A stretch of DNA of 64,000 bases from assembly GCF_913054185.1 (NCBI RefSeq), contig NZ_CAJXIV010000007.1, positions 1-64,000 of the forward strand, in the 5' to 3' direction. This document shows, piece by piece, positions 62,274-64,000 of the stretch (positions within the stretch are counted from its first letter, which is position 1; the number at the start of each line of letters is the position of its first letter). The notes below the pieces were generated by a model. The model saw only the letters and a list, made by a program, of their open reading frames with translations, had not been told where the DNA came from and made no database searches. The stretch is from an uncultured Shimia sp. GTDB lineage: Bacteria > Pseudomonadota > Alphaproteobacteria > Rhodobacterales > Rhodobacteraceae. Made by a program: the position numbers and the translations under genes.

Positions 62274-62517
62274 GACCAATACTCCTTCTGGCTTGCTCAC
62301 TTCGTAATCCACGAAGTTCCGCTGGTACCTCCAGATTAGTATTGGCGCGCATCTTGACAACAAAAAGCTTCATGCAGCCGCCGCATTCCGGCGATTTGCC
62401 GAGGGCATGGTAGATTTTTCCAGGAGTGATTATGGCTGCTTCGTCAGCACAACGCATCCAATCAATGGCGGCGTTGATGTCGTGGTCGCTGATCAACTGG
62501 CAATGGCACACAATCAT
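62221..62517 (-). CDS. bfd: Bacterioferritin-associated ferredoxin
   Basis: 98 residues. Four cysteines at 4, 6, 45 and 48 (MIVCHC; ECGGCMK) fit a Bfd [2Fe-2S] domain; the spacing to the second pair is six longer than in E. coli Bfd (Cys39/42, as I recall). The last 30 residues are extra and basic. It donates electrons to mobilise iron from bacterioferritin. AAGGACGAG precedes the ATG. The overlap with bfr implies coupling. Confidence 0.85.
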   Translation of the reverse strand: MIVCHCQLISDHDINAAIDWMRCADEAAIITPGKIYHALGKSPECGGCMKLFVVKMRANTNLEVPAELRGLRSEQARRSIGHEGRSKGNRVSQQSAAS

Positions 62518-62557
62518 AGGCTCGTCCTTGTGGATGAGCTGTTAATTGATCAAATTA

Positions 62558-62577
62558 GTCGGAAAGTCAATTCCGAC
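62558..62577. promoter_or_regulatory. Inverted repeat overlapping a probable -35 box upstream of bfd
   Basis: GTCGGAA (62558-62564) and TTCCGAC (62571-62577) are perfect arms around AGTCAA. On the minus strand the loop reads TTGACT, a good -35 hexamer, with AATTAA at the -10 position 17 bases on. An iron-responsive operator is plausible. It could also be a weak terminator of the SH3 gene, which ends 10 bases upstream. Confidence 0.4.
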
Positions 62578-62586
62578 AAAAATACT

Positions 62587-63216
62587 TTAGTTGCTTGCGG
62601 TGACATTGGAAGGGGAGAGCATTTTTGCGGCCATCCAACCTATGCGCCCGCTACCCGTGTCACGCAGCTTCACCCAGCCAGAGCCATTTTCACGCAGGAT
62701 TTCGACCTCGCTGTCACGAGCTAACACCATCAGCACGCTGTAAGATGTGCCAGGCCCACCCCGCATGTTCACGCGGGAGCCGCGCACACGTCGAAAATCT
62801 TTTATCTGCTGATTTTCCAGCGCAAGGGTAACCGAGTCTTCAATGGATACGTCTGTTGCAACCGAGTTTATGAGTACTGACGCCCCCGGCGTCGCGAAAG
62901 AGTCCAGCCCGGTGGCCAAAGATGCAATGACAACTGGCGCCTCGTTTGGCTGAGCCTCGTTTCCAGCAAACGCAGCGGTTGTTGTCGGTAGAAGCTCAGA
63001 CGTTGCTGTGGCTTGAGTGACAGCTGGCGTTGTCCTGACTTTGATAATTGGCACAGACAAAGCGGCGCGCGCCACAACCGACGCGTCTTCAATTTGCTGA
63101 GGTATATCGTCTTCAGTCACTTGGGCGCGCGATTTGGGTTCAAAATCAGACCCGCCGCTTAGCTCCCAAAAAAACCAACCTAAAAATGCAAGACTTAGAA
63201 ATACAAACTTGTTCAC
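62587..63216 (-). CDS. SH3-domain (bacterial type) envelope protein
   Basis: 209 residues from a GTG start. An uncleaved-looking N-terminal helix ([16 protein letters not shown]) is followed by a low-complexity Ala/Thr/Val-rich linker (about 40-140) and a bacterial SH3 domain ([28 protein letters not shown]...[21 protein letters not shown]). Such proteins bind peptidoglycan or other envelope parts. It is divergent from parC, with 160 bases between. Confidence 0.85.
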   Translation of the reverse strand: MNKFVFLSLAFLGWFFWELSGGSDFEPKSRAQVTEDDIPQQIEDASVVARAALSVPIIKVRTTPAVTQATATSELLPTTTAAFAGNEAQPNEAPVVIASLATGLDSFATPGASVLINSVATDVSIEDSVTLALENQQIKDFRRVRGSRVNMRGGPGTSYSVLMVLARDSEVEILRENGSGWVKLRDTGSGRIGWMAAKMLSPSNVTASN

Positions 63217-63376
63217 TATTCAACCCCCAGGAGAATCACCTGTTCACACACCAGTGTCGGCTAACAGGTTCTACGAAAGGTTTACACTGCGGACATCTTA
63301 TCATGTCGGGGAAAAAATCGCGAGTGTTCCCTCGCATCTGCTTTACCGGCGCACTGTCAAAAGCTATCAGCAGAGT

Positions 63377-64000
63377 ATGACTGATCTGATCGACGATGAC
63401 CTCCCTTCCCTAAATGTGACCGAGCCGCTGCGGCGTGCAATTGGTGACCGGTACCTGACCTATGCGCTTAGCACGATTATGCACCGTGCTTTGCCAGACG
63501 CGCGGGACGGGCTGAAGCCGGTACACCGACGCATTCTCTACGCCATGCGTGAACTAAAGCTGAGCGCAACGGGCGGGTTCCGGAAGTCGGCGAAGATTTC
63601 TGGCGACGTGATGGGCAACTACCACCCGCATGGCGACGCGGCAATTTACGACGCAATGGCGCGTTTGGCGCAAGACTTTAATGTGCGTTATCCGCTTGTC
63701 GACGGACAAGGCAACTTCGGCAACATCGACGGCGATAACCCTGCGGCGAGTCGGTATACGGAAGCGCGTATGACTTCTGTTGCGGAGGCTCTTCTGGAAG
63801 GCCTCAATGAGGATGCTGTTGATTACAGAGAGAATTACGACGGTACCTTGCGGGAGCCAGTGGTTCTGCCTGCAACTTTTCCGAACCTTTTGGCCAATGG
63901 GTCGAGCGGCATTGCAGTGGGCATGGCCACCAATATTCCACCCCACAACATCAGCGAGCTGTGTGACGCCTGTTTGCATATGATCAAAACGCCGGAGGTG
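63377..64000 (+). CDS. parC: DNA topoisomerase IV subunit A, 5' part (cut by window end)
   Basis: The first 208 residues are present and the frame is open at the right edge. [71 protein letters not shown] with the catalytic Tyr, and [28 protein letters not shown] are shared by ParC/Gyr[13 protein letters not shown] and DAAIYD favour ParC. It decatenates chromosomes with ParE. ATG 63377 gives [18 protein letters not shown]. At the quinolone-interaction site it has Ala and Asp rather than the E. coli Ser80/Glu84. Confidence 0.92.
   Translation, partial: MTDLIDDDLPSLNVTEPLRRAIGDRYLTYALSTIMHRALPDARDGLKPVHRRILYAMRELKLSATGGFRKSAKISGDVMGNYHPHGDAAIYDAMARLAQDFNVRYPLVDGQGNFGNIDGDNPAASRYTEARMTSVAEALLEGLNEDAVDYRENYDGTLREPVVLPATFPNLLANGSSGIAVGMATNIPPHNISELCDACLHMIKTPEV

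Noticed and set aside
1-64000. CRISPR arrays, insertion sequences, prophage or integrative elements
   Set aside because: No regularly spaced repeats, transposase, integrase or phage proteins were recognised anywhere in the window.

Overview
The window looks like a chromosomal stretch of a marine alphaproteobacterium of the Rhodobacterales (Roseobacter group). Supporting signs are the linked hisS-hisZ-hisG genes, the pckA / chvI-chvG-hprK-rapZ-PTS IIA-HPr cluster, a fused indolepyruvate:ferredoxin oxidoreductase with a divergent Lrp regulator, DUF6473- and DUF1045-type proteins, many TRAP/TTT/ABC uptake systems and moderately GC-rich coding bias throughout. This taxonomic call is inference from gene content. 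I recognise no integrase, transposase, prophage or CRISPR array.

Layout. 1-2961: end of a tripartite tricarboxylate transporter permease, an aldehyde dehydrogenase and a Tm-1-like (UPF0261) protein. 2951-11188: a complete homoprotocatechuate meta-cleavage operon (hpaF-E-D, a second unrelated extradiol dioxygenase, an aromatic amino acid decarboxylase, hpaG-H-I) with a divergent HpaR-type repressor and a nested palindromic operator. 11356-14755: a small membrane protein, two GlxA/AraC regulators and a glutathione S-transferase. 14902-24439: an Fe3+/phosphonate-type ABC importer with a co-transcribed histidine phosphatase, preceded by a three-gene signalling unit resembling PgtA/PgtB/PgtC (degenerate NtrC-like response regulator, large sensor kinase, sensing binding protein). 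24655-32456: a winged-helix regulator, a TRAP transporter, a fused 5-oxoprolinase and a pyroglutamyl peptidase, which together read as a 5-oxoproline (pyroglutamate) module. 32473-35016: divergent GT14-like glycosyltransferase and sulfotransferase.

35181-45743: housekeeping and amino acid genes (hisS, hisZ, hisG, tex, aroQ, Lrp-type regulator, indolepyruvate oxidoreductase, tRNA-Met). 45744-46820 is a gene-poor stretch with one small membrane protein. 46821-48702: DUF1045 protein and phnM, a phosphonate pair away from any other phn gene. 48760-56137: pckA, then ChvI/ChvG and the HprK-RapZ-EIIA-HPr phosphorelay and an acyltransferase. 56191-63216: 3-hydroxybutyryl-CoA dehydrogenase, DUF6473 protein, etfBA, cob(I)alamin adenosyltransferase, HIG1 protein, SDR, bacterioferritin with its ferredoxin and an SH3 protein. 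63377 to the end: start of parC.

The most interesting parts are (1) the PgtABC-like signalling unit coupled to an ABC importer that has its own paralogous binding protein and a phosphatase, suggesting a sensor and importer for a phosphorylated compound; (2) the 5-oxoproline module; and (3) an hpa operon with two structurally unrelated ring-cleavage enzymes plus a decarboxylase, suggesting entry from DOPA/dopamine or tyrosine/tyramine. All boundaries, starts and functions are from reading the sequence; no database search was run.
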